A stretch of 64,000 bases of DNA from Lentzea waywayandensis (GTDB taxonomy: Bacteria > Actinomycetota > Actinomycetes > Mycobacteriales > Pseudonocardiaceae), in the NCBI RefSeq assembly GCF_900115955.1, contig NZ_FOYL01000009.1, positions 310,001-374,000 on the forward strand, in the 5' to 3' direction. Each line of letters opens with the position of its first letter. Position 1 is the stretch's first letter. The notes under the pieces were generated by a model. It searched no databases and had not been told where the DNA came from. It saw only the letters and a list, made by a program, of their open reading frames with translations. Shown piece by piece: positions 8,422 to 15,953 of the stretch. Made by a program: the position numbers and the translations under genes.

Positions 8422-11052
8422 ATGGACGCGCTCACATCGACCTCGCTCCTGGGACGTGACGACGAGATCCGTTGCCTGTCCGGGATGCTCACCGCCGCTG
8501 CGGAAGGGCGCGGTGGCGCGCTGGTCCTGCGTGGTGAGGCGGGGCTCGGGAAGAGCGCGTTGCTCGGCCACCTGCGGGAGTCGGCTGCCGGTTTCCGGGT
8601 GCTGGAGGCGTCCGGGTCGGAGTTCGAGACCGAGCTGCCGTTCGCGGCGCTGCACCAGCTGTGCGCGCCGTTGATGGACTCGCTGTCCGGGCAGCACCGG
8701 GAGGCACTCGAGGTCGCGTTCGGACTGGCGAGCGGAAAACCGGACGTGCTGCGGATCGGCATGGCCACGCTCGACCTGCTCGCGGGCGGGGAGCCGGTGC
8801 TGTGCCTGCTCGACGACGCCCACTGGCTGGACGAGGCGTCCGCGCAGGTCTTCGCGTTCCTCGGACGGCGGCTGGCCTCCGAACCCGTGGTGCTCGTGCT
8901 CGCCGCGCGACGACCGTGGGCGCGGTCGCGGCTGGACGAGCTGCCCGGCCTGGAGCTGCGCGGACTGGCCGACGCCGAGGCCCGCGCGTTGCTGACGTCC
9001 GGGCCGGTCGCGGTCGTGGACGACAAGGTGCGCGAACGCCTGCTCGCCGAGGCGCGCGGCAACCCGTTGGCCCTGCTGGAGCTGCCCAAGGCAGGCGGGT
9101 TCGCGCTACCGGACGTGGCGTCGGTGCCGAGCCGGATCGAGCGCAGCTTCCAGGAACGAGCCGCGGGTCTGCCCGCCGACGCTCAACTGCTGCTGACCGT
9201 GGCGAGCGCTGATCCGACCGGTGAGCCCGGGCTGCTGTGGGCCGCGGCCGCCGAACTGGGCATCGACGTGGCTTCCGCGGGAGTGGAGGCCGAGGCGTCC
9301 GGGCTGGTCAGCATCTCCACGCGGGTGCGGTTCTGCCACCCGCTCGCCCGGTCGGCCGTCTACCTCGCCGCCGCGCCTTCCCAGCGCCAGGCGGTTCATC
9401 TGGCACTGGCGTCCGTCACCGATCCGCTGAGCGATCCGGATCGACGGGTGTGGCATCGCGCGCAGGCCGGCACCGGGCCCGACGACTCCCTGGCGGCCGA
9501 GCTGGAACGCTCCGCCGACCGTGCTCGCGCTCGTGGCGGAGTTGCCGCCGCGGCGGCGTTTCTCGAGCGTGCGGCGGCGTTGTCCGTGGAGCCGGGGTTG
9601 CGGGCCGAACGCACGCTGGCCGCGGCGCAGGCCAAGCTCGACGCGGGCGCGGTCGACGTCGCGGCCGAACTGCTCACGACGTTCTCCGCCGATGACGCGC
9701 GGGCCGATCTGCTGCGCGGCCGGATCGCGTTCGTGCGCGACAAGGAGAACGACGGGCCGGCGTACGTGCTGAGCGCCGCTCGCCGGATGACCGGCGCCGA
9801 TGCCCGCGACGGTGTGCTGGACGCGTTGGAGATCGCGCTCGCCTTCGGCCGTCCCACCGGCGTGATGGACGCCGTGGTGCGCGAGGCTCGCGGGCTCGAG
9901 CGCGGCTCGGATGTGTTGGAGGCGTTGGTACTTCTCGCGGACGAGGGACACCGGACCGCCATTCCCCTGCTGCGGCAGGTGTTCTCCGGCGACGACCTGG
10001 CGTGGACGCGGCATCCCGCGCTGGCGACGATGCTCGCGGGTGAGTTGTGGGACACCGACGTGCATTCGGCGGTGACCGGGTGGCTGCTGAAGACCGGGCA
10101 GCAGGCCGGGTCACCGTTCGTGCTGCGGCTCGGGCTCGCCCAGCAGGCCGTCTCGGCGGTGATCACCGGTGAGTTCGGCAGAGCGATGTCCGCTATCGCG
10201 GAGGAGGAGGCCGTCGCCGATGCCGTCGGCATGCCTCCGCTCCGCTATCCGCGGTTGCACCTGGCCGCGTACCGCGGGCAGAAGCCGGAGGTGCTGGCCG
10301 AGATCGAGCACTCGCTGCGGGAGGCCGCTCGGCGGGCGGGGTGCCTGATCGCGAACACGCACTGGGCGTCCGCCTTGCTGCACAACGGTCTGGGCGACTA
10401 CCCGGTGGCGCTGGCCGCCGCTCGTGAGGCGGTCGCGCCGGGCGATCTCTACCTCGCCGGGATGGCGCTGCCCGAGCTGATCGAGGCGGCGGTGCGCTGC
10501 GGTGAGTCCTCGCTCGCATCGGAAGCGTTGGAGAACCTCGTTTCCCGGACCTCGCCGTGCGAAACCGCCTGGGCGCACGGCATCGCGGCCTACTCTCGGG
10601 CCCTCGTCACGGGTGAGGAAGAGTCGTACGTCGCGGCGGTGCAGCAGCTGGAGTCCAGCGCGGCCCGGCCACATCTCGCGCGGGCCCACCTGGTGTATGG
10701 CGAGTGGTTGCGCCGCGCCGGCCGCCGTGTCGACGCCCGCGCGCAACTGCGCGCCGCGCACGATCTGTTGTCCTCCATGGGAATGGAGGCCTTCGCCGCC
10801 CGCGCCGCGCTGGAGCTGAAGGCCACCGGGGAGGTCGCCCGCAGCCGTTCCGCGCAGGCCACCGACGAGCTGACCATGCAGGAGACGCACATCGCCCGGC
10901 TGGTGGCGACCGGGGCGACGTCCAAGGAGGTCGCCGCCCGGCTGTTCCTGAGCCCTCGCACGGTCGATGCCCACCTGCGGAACATCTTCCGCAAGGTGGG
11001 CATCAACTCACGCCGTCAGCTGGGGGACGTGTTCAGCTCGGCCTCGGCATGA
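8422..11052 (+). CDS. Large ATP-binding LuxR-family (LAL) transcriptional regulator
   Basis: An 876-residue LAL-type activator. The N-terminal AAA/NTPase domain has Walker A GEAGLGKSALL and a Walker B-like CLLDDAHWLD. A long helical, TPR-like middle follows, and the C-terminal LuxR HTH covers about residues 815-876, with TMQETHIARLVATGATSKEVA and LSPRTVDAHLRNIFRKVGI. The ATG at 8422 (MDALTSTSLLGRDDE) fits the family opening; an upstream in-frame start at 8371 would add 17 unlikely residues. LALs bind ATP and usually an inducer and often control secondary metabolism or sugar use. The target here is unknown; the divergent deiminase gene or the adjacent MFS operon are candidates. Its 3' end overlaps the convergent SnoaL-like gene by 20 bases. 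Confidence 0.92.
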   Translation: MDALTSTSLLGRDDEIRCLSGMLTAAAEGRGGALVLRGEAGLGKSALLGHLRESAAGFRVLEASGSEFETELPFAALHQLCAPLMDSLSGQHREALEVAFGLASGKPDVLRIGMATLDLLAGGEPVLCLLDDAHWLDEASAQVFAFLGRRLASEPVVLVLAARRPWARSRLDELPGLELRGLADAEARALLTSGPVAVVDDKVRERLLAEARGNPLALLELPKAGGFALPDVASVPSRIERSFQERAAGLPADAQLLLTVASADPTGEPGLLWAAAAELGIDVASAGVEAEASGLVSISTRVRFCHPLARSAVYLAAAPSQRQAVHLALASVTDPLSDPDRRVWHRAQAGTGPDDSLAAELERSADRARARGGVAAAAAFLERAAALSVEPGLRAERTLAAAQAKLDAGAVDVAAELLTTFSADDARADLLRGRIAFVRDKENDGPAYVLSAARRMTGADARDGVLDALEIALAFGRPTGVMDAVVREARGLERGSDVLEALVLLADEGHRTAIPLLRQVFSGDDLAWTRHPALATMLAGELWDTDVHSAVTGWLLKTGQQAGSPFVLRLGLAQQAVSAVITGEFGRAMSAIAEEEAVADAVGMPPLRYPRLHLAAYRGQKPEVLAEIEHSLREAARRAGCLIANTHWASALLHNGLGDYPVALAAAREAVAPGDLYLAGMALPELIEAAVRCGESSLASEALENLVSRTSPCETAWAHGIAAYSRALVTGEEESYVAAVQQLESSAARPHLARAHLVYGEWLRRAGRRVDARAQLRAAHDLLSSMGMEAFAARAALELKATGEVARSRSAQATDELTMQETHIARLVATGATSKEVAARLFLSPRTVDAHLRNIFRKVGINSRRQLGDVFSSASA

Positions 11053-11413
11053 TCCCGAGCTGCTGAGCGGCCCAGAGGCCGTCCGCGTTGAGCCAGTACT
11101 CGGCGATCCTGCCGTCCTCGACGCGGAGGATGTCCGTGCCGTGGAACGACACCGCACCGGCCTCGGCGAGCCAGCGGACCACGTGGAACGGCTCCTGCGA
11201 GATCGGCCCCACCTCGACCGTGAACTTGAGGCCGGGCATGTTCTGGTGGGAGCCGCGCACCCACTCGACGAGCCCTTCGCGTCCGGTGTGGTCCTGTGAC
11301 GGTCCACCGGTCAGCGGGGCGACGTGCCAGCCGAAGTCCTCGTGGACGATCTTCTCGGCGAGGTCGAACTCGCCGTTCCAGAAGTCGAGCCAGCCCTGAA
11401 CCAGGTCGTTCAT
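11033..11413 (-). CDS. SnoaL/NTF2-like fold protein
   Basis: A 126-residue single-domain protein of the SnoaL/nuclear transport factor 2 superfamily. It opens with a helix (VQGWLDFWNGEFDLAEKIV), then has HTGREGLVEWVRG and a strand series ending in DILRVEDGRIAEYWLNAD, the typical cone-shaped fold. Members include polyketide cyclases, isomerases and many uncharacterised proteins; the catalytic role here is unknown. The ATG at 11413 overlaps the stop of the Dabb gene (ATGA), so the two are translationally coupled. It is the last gene of the three-gene operon with the MFS transporter. Confidence 0.85.
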   Translation of the reverse strand: MNDLVQGWLDFWNGEFDLAEKIVHEDFGWHVAPLTGGPSQDHTGREGLVEWVRGSHQNMPGLKFTVEVGPISQEPFHVVRWLAEAGAVSFHGTDILRVEDGRIAEYWLNADGLWAAQQLGIMPRPS

Positions 11414-11832
11414 CACTTGTCTCCGTGCTGGCCGGGGGCAGCGCTGCCCGTGTACTCGCCGAGGTCGGACACGAGCTGCGTGAGCTCGGGGTCGCTGTCG
11501 TACCGCTTCTGGTGCAGGGCCGCGATCTTCGCGCCCATCTCGGGGTCCTCGTCGTCGGTGATGTCGAACGAGGCGAACTTGTCCACGAGCGGCAGCCCGA
11601 CCCGGTCGGTGTTGCGGTGCGCCGGGTGGATCAGGTACTCCCAGTAGCCGTCGAGGTCCTCGATGACGAAGGTGGCGCCCCACTCGTACTCGCCGCCGAA
11701 GTCGCGACCGACCACGAACGACTTGACGGACGGGATCACGCGGCCCTGGTTGCGCAGGCTCTCCAGCGCCTCCTCGATCTGCTCGGGCGAGGCGTCCTTG
11801 CGCAGGGTGAAGCGGTTGCCGTGGTAGATCAT
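11413..11832 (-). CDS. Dabb (stress-responsive A/B barrel) family protein
   Basis: A 139-residue protein opening MIYHGNRFTLRKDASPEQIEEALESLR with a 'VKSFVVGRDFGGEYEWGATF' core and 'LDGYWEYLIHPAHR'. This is the pattern of Dabb-domain ferredoxin-like dimeric barrels. Such proteins include olivetolic-acid-cyclase-like and stress proteins; no specific reaction can be assigned. An acidic C-terminal tail (about residues 90-139) is extra to the domain. Start and stop overlap both neighbours by one base of ATGA, which places it firmly in the MFS-Dabb-SnoaL operon. Small barrel proteins next to an efflux pump suggest modification or handling of a small aromatic or polyketide-like compound, which is inference. 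Confidence 0.82.
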   Translation of the reverse strand: MIYHGNRFTLRKDASPEQIEEALESLRNQGRVIPSVKSFVVGRDFGGEYEWGATFVIEDLDGYWEYLIHPAHRNTDRVGLPLVDKFASFDITDDEDPEMGAKIAALHQKRYDSDPELTQLVSDLGEYTGSAAPGQHGDK

Positions 11833-12959
11833 CAGTTCTTCTCCTTGTGTCCCAGGGCGAGGACCGCCCCTGCGATGGTGGTGACGACCCCGGTCCAGGT
11901 GAACGCGGACGCGATGCTCGTGGCGCCGACCAGGGGTGCGATGACGAGCGGTGACAGGAACTGCCCCAGGAAGATCCCCGCGACGAGCCCGCTCAGCACC
12001 CGGCCGCGTTGTTCGGGCCGGGCGAGGTTCGCGAGGCCGGTGTTGAGGTTCGGCACGACCAGGCCGACCCCGAACCCGCCGATCAGCAGGCCGGCGGTGA
12101 CCAGCGCGACCCCGTTCGCGTAACCGATGACCAGCCAGCCGACGCCGAGCAGCACGACGCTGATCGCGGTGATGCGCGCCGTCTTGAGCTTCGGGAACAC
12201 CAGGGCTCCCACGACGCTGGTGAGCGTGCTGCCCGCGATCACGAACCCGATGACCGCGGGGCTCGCGTTCAGGTCTCGCAGCAGGAACGGCAGCTGCGTC
12301 GGGGCCATGTAGAACACGAGGGTCGCGATGAGCGCCATCAGGTAGATCCCGATGGCCTTCCGGGGAAACGCCTGGCCACCGGCTGCTTGGGGTGGTGCCG
12401 GCCGTTCGCCGGTGAGGCCTGTCGCCGCGGCCAGGGCGATCACCGCCGCGACGCTGTAGAGCCAGAACGGCAGCCGCCAGTCGATGCCCGCCAGCACGCC
12501 CGCCAGCGGCAGGAAGACGACCCCGCCCAGGCTGGCCGCGGCCTGCTGGAAGCCCAGGAACCGGCCGCGCTCAGGGCCTTCGAACCAGTCGGTGATCAGG
12601 GCGCTGACCGCGGTCATGACGCCGCCGACCGCCAGGCCCAGCAGAGTTCTGGTGCCCAGGAGGACGGGCAGGCTGGTCACGAAGTACCCCGCCGTGCCGG
12701 CCACGGCGTAGAGGGCGAGGCTGGCCGTGAGCAGCGGTTTGCGGCCCGTTCGGTCGGCGACCAGGCCCGCCAGCGGCGCGCTCACCGCGATGGCCAGGGA
12801 GGTGATGGTGAGGGCGAGCCTGACCAGGACGCCCTCGCCGTACACCTCGCCCATCGCGGGCAGGCTCGGAGCGATGATCGCCGCGGCCATGATCGTGAGT
12901 GTGGCGGAGGCCAGGACCACCGCCCGGGCCGTTCGCGTTGGCGCAGTTCGTGTTGTCAC
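11832..12959 (-). CDS. MFS transporter (putative drug/metabolite efflux)
   Basis: A 375-residue integral membrane protein with about 12 hydrophobic segments. It shows the MFS loop 2-3 signature GLVADRTGRKPLL, with a second 'FPKLKTARI' loop before segment 8 and a conserved motif in segment 5 (FLGFQQAAASLGG). It resembles proton-coupled drug/metabolite exporters of the DHA1 type. The start is GTG at 12959. It is the first gene of the operon with the Dabb and SnoaL-like genes (ATGA overlap at its stop). The 77 bases upstream, between it and the GntR gene, contain two TTACGTAG direct repeats that may be an operator or part of the promoter. Confidence 0.88.
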   Translation of the reverse strand: MTTRTAPTRTARAVVLASATLTIMAAAIIAPSLPAMGEVYGEGVLVRLALTITSLAIAVSAPLAGLVADRTGRKPLLTASLALYAVAGTAGYFVTSLPVLLGTRTLLGLAVGGVMTAVSALITDWFEGPERGRFLGFQQAAASLGGVVFLPLAGVLAGIDWRLPFWLYSVAAVIALAAATGLTGERPAPPQAAGGQAFPRKAIGIYLMALIATLVFYMAPTQLPFLLRDLNASPAVIGFVIAGSTLTSVVGALVFPKLKTARITAISVVLLGVGWLVIGYANGVALVTAGLLIGGFGVGLVVPNLNTGLANLARPEQRGRVLSGLVAGIFLGQFLSPLVIAPLVGATSIASAFTWTGVVTTIAGAVLALGHKEKN

Positions 12960-13004
12960 GCCATAAGACTCGCGCCGGGGCGGGGTCGTTCGCGTCGGTA
13001 GGCG

Positions 13005-13040
13005 TTACGTAGATCGCGGGCTTACGTAGGTAGGTCCTAC
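13005..13040. promoter_or_regulatory. Direct TTACGTAG repeats and GTAGG-N-CCTAC dyad upstream of the MFS operon
   Basis: TTACGTAG occurs at 13005-13012 and 13022-13029, so the starts are 17 bases apart and each contains the palindrome TACGTA. It is followed by the dyad GTAGGTCCTAC at 13030-13040, which overlaps the GntR stop codon. The position, 46-81 bases ahead of the MFS start, suits regulator binding. No regulator can be assigned. Confidence 0.4.
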
Positions 13041-13693
13041 ATCCGGTCGAGCAGGCGGGCCCGCGCGACCTCCAGGTGCGCGGTCATCGCCGCGCTGGCC
13101 CTCACCTCGTCCTGAGCGACCAGCGCGTCCACGATCGCACGGTGCTCGGTGATCGTCTGCACCCCGAACGGCTGCTGGAAGTTCAGCCGGAACAGGTGCA
13201 GGTGGCAGTGGGTCTTGGCGAAGGACTGCAGGACGGCCTCGTTGCCCGCGATCCGCAGGATCAGCTCGTGCAGCCGCTGGTCGTGCGCGGTGAGGTTCTT
13301 GTAGTCGTCGTAGGCGTCATCGGCGGGAGCCGACGGACAGGTCGCCAGCTCCTCCTCGATGAGGGCGACGAACTCGGCCGTCATGCGCCCTGCCGCCAGA
13401 GCCGCGGAAGGCGGCTCCAGCAGCAGGCGCAGGGCGTAGAGGTCGTCCACCTGCTTGCGGTTCAGCAGGTCCGTCACGCTGTAGCCGCGCAACGGGAGCC
13501 TGCTGACCAGTTCTTCGGATTCGAGTCGTGCCAGGGCTTCCCGGACGGGCGTTGGGGACACGTCGAGCTGACGCGCGAGCTCGTCTATGTTCACGCGGGC
13601 GCCGGGCGCGATGCCGTCGCTCATGATCAGCGCGCGGATCTGCTCGTAGACGTCATCCGCGAGCACGCGCCTGGCCGGTATCCGCAACACCAC
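13037..13693 (-). CDS. GntR family regulator, FCD (FadR-like) subfamily
   Basis: A protein of about 218 residues. An N-terminal winged HTH (ADDVYEQIRALIMSDGIAPG, then ELARQLDVSPTPVREALARLE) is followed by an all-helical FCD effector domain with typical metal-site residues (D in 'ALRLLLEP' context, H in LTAHDQRLHELI, H in ITEHRAIVDALV). The adjacent GTG codons 13693 and 13690 are likely starts, and TTG at 13687 has better spacing from AGGAG. FCD repressors usually sense organic or sugar acids. As the last gene of the glycan-use operon it probably controls that operon, perhaps through the palindrome at 23222-23233 next to the first gene. The sugar-acid ligand would fit the enolase-superfamily dehydratase encoded first. 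Confidence 0.88.
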   Translation of the reverse strand: MVLRIPARRVLADDVYEQIRALIMSDGIAPGARVNIDELARQLDVSPTPVREALARLESEELVSRLPLRGYSVTDLLNRKQVDDLYALRLLLEPPSAALAAGRMTAEFVALIEEELATCPSAPADDAYDDYKNLTAHDQRLHELILRIAGNEAVLQSFAKTHCHLHLFRLNFQQPFGVQTITEHRAIVDALVAQDEVRASAAMTAHLEVARARLLDRM

Positions 13694-13707
13694 TCCTGAG
13701 ACTCCCG

Positions 13708-15051
13708 TCAGTTCTTGGCCAGTATCTCCCGCGAGACGCGTTCCATCTCGGCGAACACGTCGTCGGAGCGCTGGCCTGCGAAGTACGCCTCGAAGAGGGG
13801 CTGTTCGGCGGACTGGACCGCCGAGCCGTTCGCGTAGGCGCTCGACGGGTAGAGGACGCCGTCCTTCACGTACTGGTTGAACACGGTGAGGTCGACGCCC
13901 TGCGACTTCATGGAGGTCACCGTGTTGTCCATGGCGGCGGGAATCGACGGGAAGAACGTACCGGTGGCACCCGCCCTGGTCTGGCACTCCTCGCTGCCCA
14001 TGTAGCTGACCCACTTCCAGGTCAGGTCCGGGTTCTTGGTGCCGGCCCAGATGTTGTTGCCGTTCGAGTTGGACAGCACGGAACGCTTGCCGTCCGGGCC
14101 CAGCACGGTCGGGGCGATGCCGACCTTCACGCCCGGGATCTTGCCGAACGACGGCGCGGACCACGAGCCGCCCATGGTCATCGCGACCTTGCCGGAGCCG
14201 ATCAGGTCGACGTCGGAGATCGTCGACTGGTTGCCGGTGGTGAAGGTGCCGAGCTTCGGGGAGAAACCGCGGTCGGTCAGCGACAGGACCCACTTCATCG
14301 TCTTGGTGAAGCGCGGGTCGGTGTAGTTGAACTTGGTGGGCCACTGGTCCTTGTCGCCCAGGCGCCAGCCGAGGGTGTTGACGAACGGCGCCCAGCTCGT
14401 CTCGCCGATGAAGCTGCGGCCCGCCATCGCACCGATGCCGTAGGTGGCGATCTGGGTCTTGTCGAAGCCCGCCTCGTCGCCGTGCTTGCCGTTCTTGTCG
14501 ATGGTCAGCCGGGCGACGACCTTGTCGAACGTACCGCCGTCGTCCGGGTTCCAGGACAGCTTCTGCACGTCAGCCTCCGCCACACCGGCCTTGGCCAGCA
14601 TGTCGGCGTTGTAGTAGAGGCCGGAGGCGGCCCAGTCCAGCGGCAGCGCGTACTGCTTGCCGTCGGTGAACTTCCAGGTGTCGACGCCGACCGAGAACTT
14701 CTTCAGGTCCACAGAGGACTTCGCGATCAGGTCGTCCAGCGGCATCAGCTGGTGCTGCGAGGCGTAGGCCTGCAGGAACTGCACGGAGTTCTGGAACGCG
14801 TCCGGAGCGGTGCCCGCGACGAAACCGGCGGTGAGCTTGGTGAAGTAGTCGTCCACGTTGTACCGGGTGATCTTCACGTCGGTGCCGGGGTTCGCGGCCT
14901 CGAACGCCTTCTCGCACTCGCCGTAGGCGACTGCCTGCTTGTCGTCCCAGGTCCACCAGTTCACGGTGTTGCCGGAGCCCGTGCCGGAACTCCCGCAACC
15001 CGCGACCACCAGGGCTGTTGCTGCGACCAGGGCAGCGGCGGCGATTTTCAT
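13708..15051 (-). CDS. ABC transporter sugar-binding lipoprotein (family 1 extracellular solute-binding protein)
   Basis: A 447-residue protein. A lipoprotein signal MKIAAAALVAATALVVAGCG gives a lipobox ending VAGC, so it is anchored outside the membrane. The body is a family 1 extracellular solute-binding protein (NTVNWWTWDD, AFEAANPGTDVKITR, LPLDWAASGLYYNADML, MTMGGSWSAPSF). The ATG at 15051 overlaps the stop of the acetyl esterase gene (ATGA). Together with the two permease genes of this operon it forms a CUT1-type importer for an oligosaccharide. No ATPase gene lies in the operon, so a shared ATPase such as MsiK encoded elsewhere is expected. The ligand is unknown; operon partners suggest a galactose/fucose-containing or acetylated plant glycan fragment. 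Confidence 0.92.
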   Translation of the reverse strand: MKIAAAALVAATALVVAGCGSSGTGSGNTVNWWTWDDKQAVAYGECEKAFEAANPGTDVKITRYNVDDYFTKLTAGFVAGTAPDAFQNSVQFLQAYASQHQLMPLDDLIAKSSVDLKKFSVGVDTWKFTDGKQYALPLDWAASGLYYNADMLAKAGVAEADVQKLSWNPDDGGTFDKVVARLTIDKNGKHGDEAGFDKTQIATYGIGAMAGRSFIGETSWAPFVNTLGWRLGDKDQWPTKFNYTDPRFTKTMKWVLSLTDRGFSPKLGTFTTGNQSTISDVDLIGSGKVAMTMGGSWSAPSFGKIPGVKVGIAPTVLGPDGKRSVLSNSNGNNIWAGTKNPDLTWKWVSYMGSEECQTRAGATGTFFPSIPAAMDNTVTSMKSQGVDLTVFNQYVKDGVLYPSSAYANGSAVQSAEQPLFEAYFAGQRSDDVFAEMERVSREILAKN

Positions 15052-15953
15052 GACAACTCCAAGAGACGGGTTCGGAAGGCGTCGAGTGCGATGTCGAGGT
15101 CGTCGGAGCCGCCCGCCTCGTGGGCGCTGTGCTCCCAGACGGCCATCTCCCTGGGGCCGGCGTAGGCGTGGTAGGCGCCGAACACGGTGGATGGCGGCAC
15201 GATGTCGTCCATCAGGCCGACCGAGAACCACGCGGGGGCCGTCGCTCGGGCGGCGAACCCGACACCGTCGAAATAGGACAGTGTCGGGAAGACGTCGGAA
15301 CGCCGGTTGTCGGCGATGTACTTGGTGAGCTCGGTGTAGGGCGGGTTGCCGCAGACGTTCAGCGCCCTGCGGAAGTCGCAGAGGAACGGCGCCTGCGAGT
15401 GGACGGCGGCCAGATCGGACACGAGACCGGCGACGGCCAACGCGATGCCGCCGCCCTGACTGTTGCCGATCACGGCGACGTCCGCGGAACCCAACGCGCG
15501 CACGGCATCGACCGCGCGCACCGCGTCCGTGAAGACGCGCCGGTAGAAGTAGGTGGAGCGATCGGCGATGCCTCGGGTCAGGAAGCCGCCACCACCGCGC
15601 TGCTCCCGCACCTCGACCTGGAGGTGCGCGAACCCGGCGCTGGCCCAGGTCAGGTTCTCGACCGCGCTGCCCCGGTTGCCGCCGTAGCCGTGGTACTGCA
15701 CGACAGCGGGAAGCCCGGACTGTCCCTGGGGAGTCCGCAGCCAAGCGTGGATCCGGTCGCCGCCGAACCCCGCGAACGACACGTCGTAGACGTCGAGCGT
15801 CTTGAGCGGCGTGTCCACCGGCACGGCCTCGACGTCCAGATCGATCGCCCGCGCCTCGGCCAGCGTCGAGTCCCAGAACGAGTCGAAGTCGTCCGGCCGC
15901 GCATAGGAGCTGCGGTACTCCCACAGCTCGTCCAACCCGAGATCGGTCAGCAA
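15048..15953 (-). CDS. Acetyl xylan esterase / cephalosporin-C deacetylase family enzyme
   Basis: A 301-residue carbohydrate esterase family 7 (AXE1) hydrolase, which removes acetyl groups from xylo-oligosaccharides and related acetylated substrates. It has the family opening (LWEYRSSYARPDDFDSFW), the oxyanion-side motif QYHGYGGNRG, the nucleophile Ser in GNSQGGG, Asp in GLMDDIVPP and His in EHSAHEAGG. The family's RGQ segment appears here as REQRGGGGF. No signal peptide is present, so it probably works in the cytoplasm on imported oligosaccharides. The start is TTG at 15953, supported by GGAGG 7 bases upstream. It overlaps the GH95 stop by 7 bases and couples to the solute-binding gene. Confidence 0.92.
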   Translation of the reverse strand: MLTDLGLDELWEYRSSYARPDDFDSFWDSTLAEARAIDLDVEAVPVDTPLKTLDVYDVSFAGFGGDRIHAWLRTPQGQSGLPAVVQYHGYGGNRGSAVENLTWASAGFAHLQVEVREQRGGGGFLTRGIADRSTYFYRRVFTDAVRAVDAVRALGSADVAVIGNSQGGGIALAVAGLVSDLAAVHSQAPFLCDFRRALNVCGNPPYTELTKYIADNRRSDVFPTLSYFDGVGFAARATAPAWFSVGLMDDIVPPSTVFGAYHAYAGPREMAVWEHSAHEAGGSDDLDIALDAFRTRLLELS

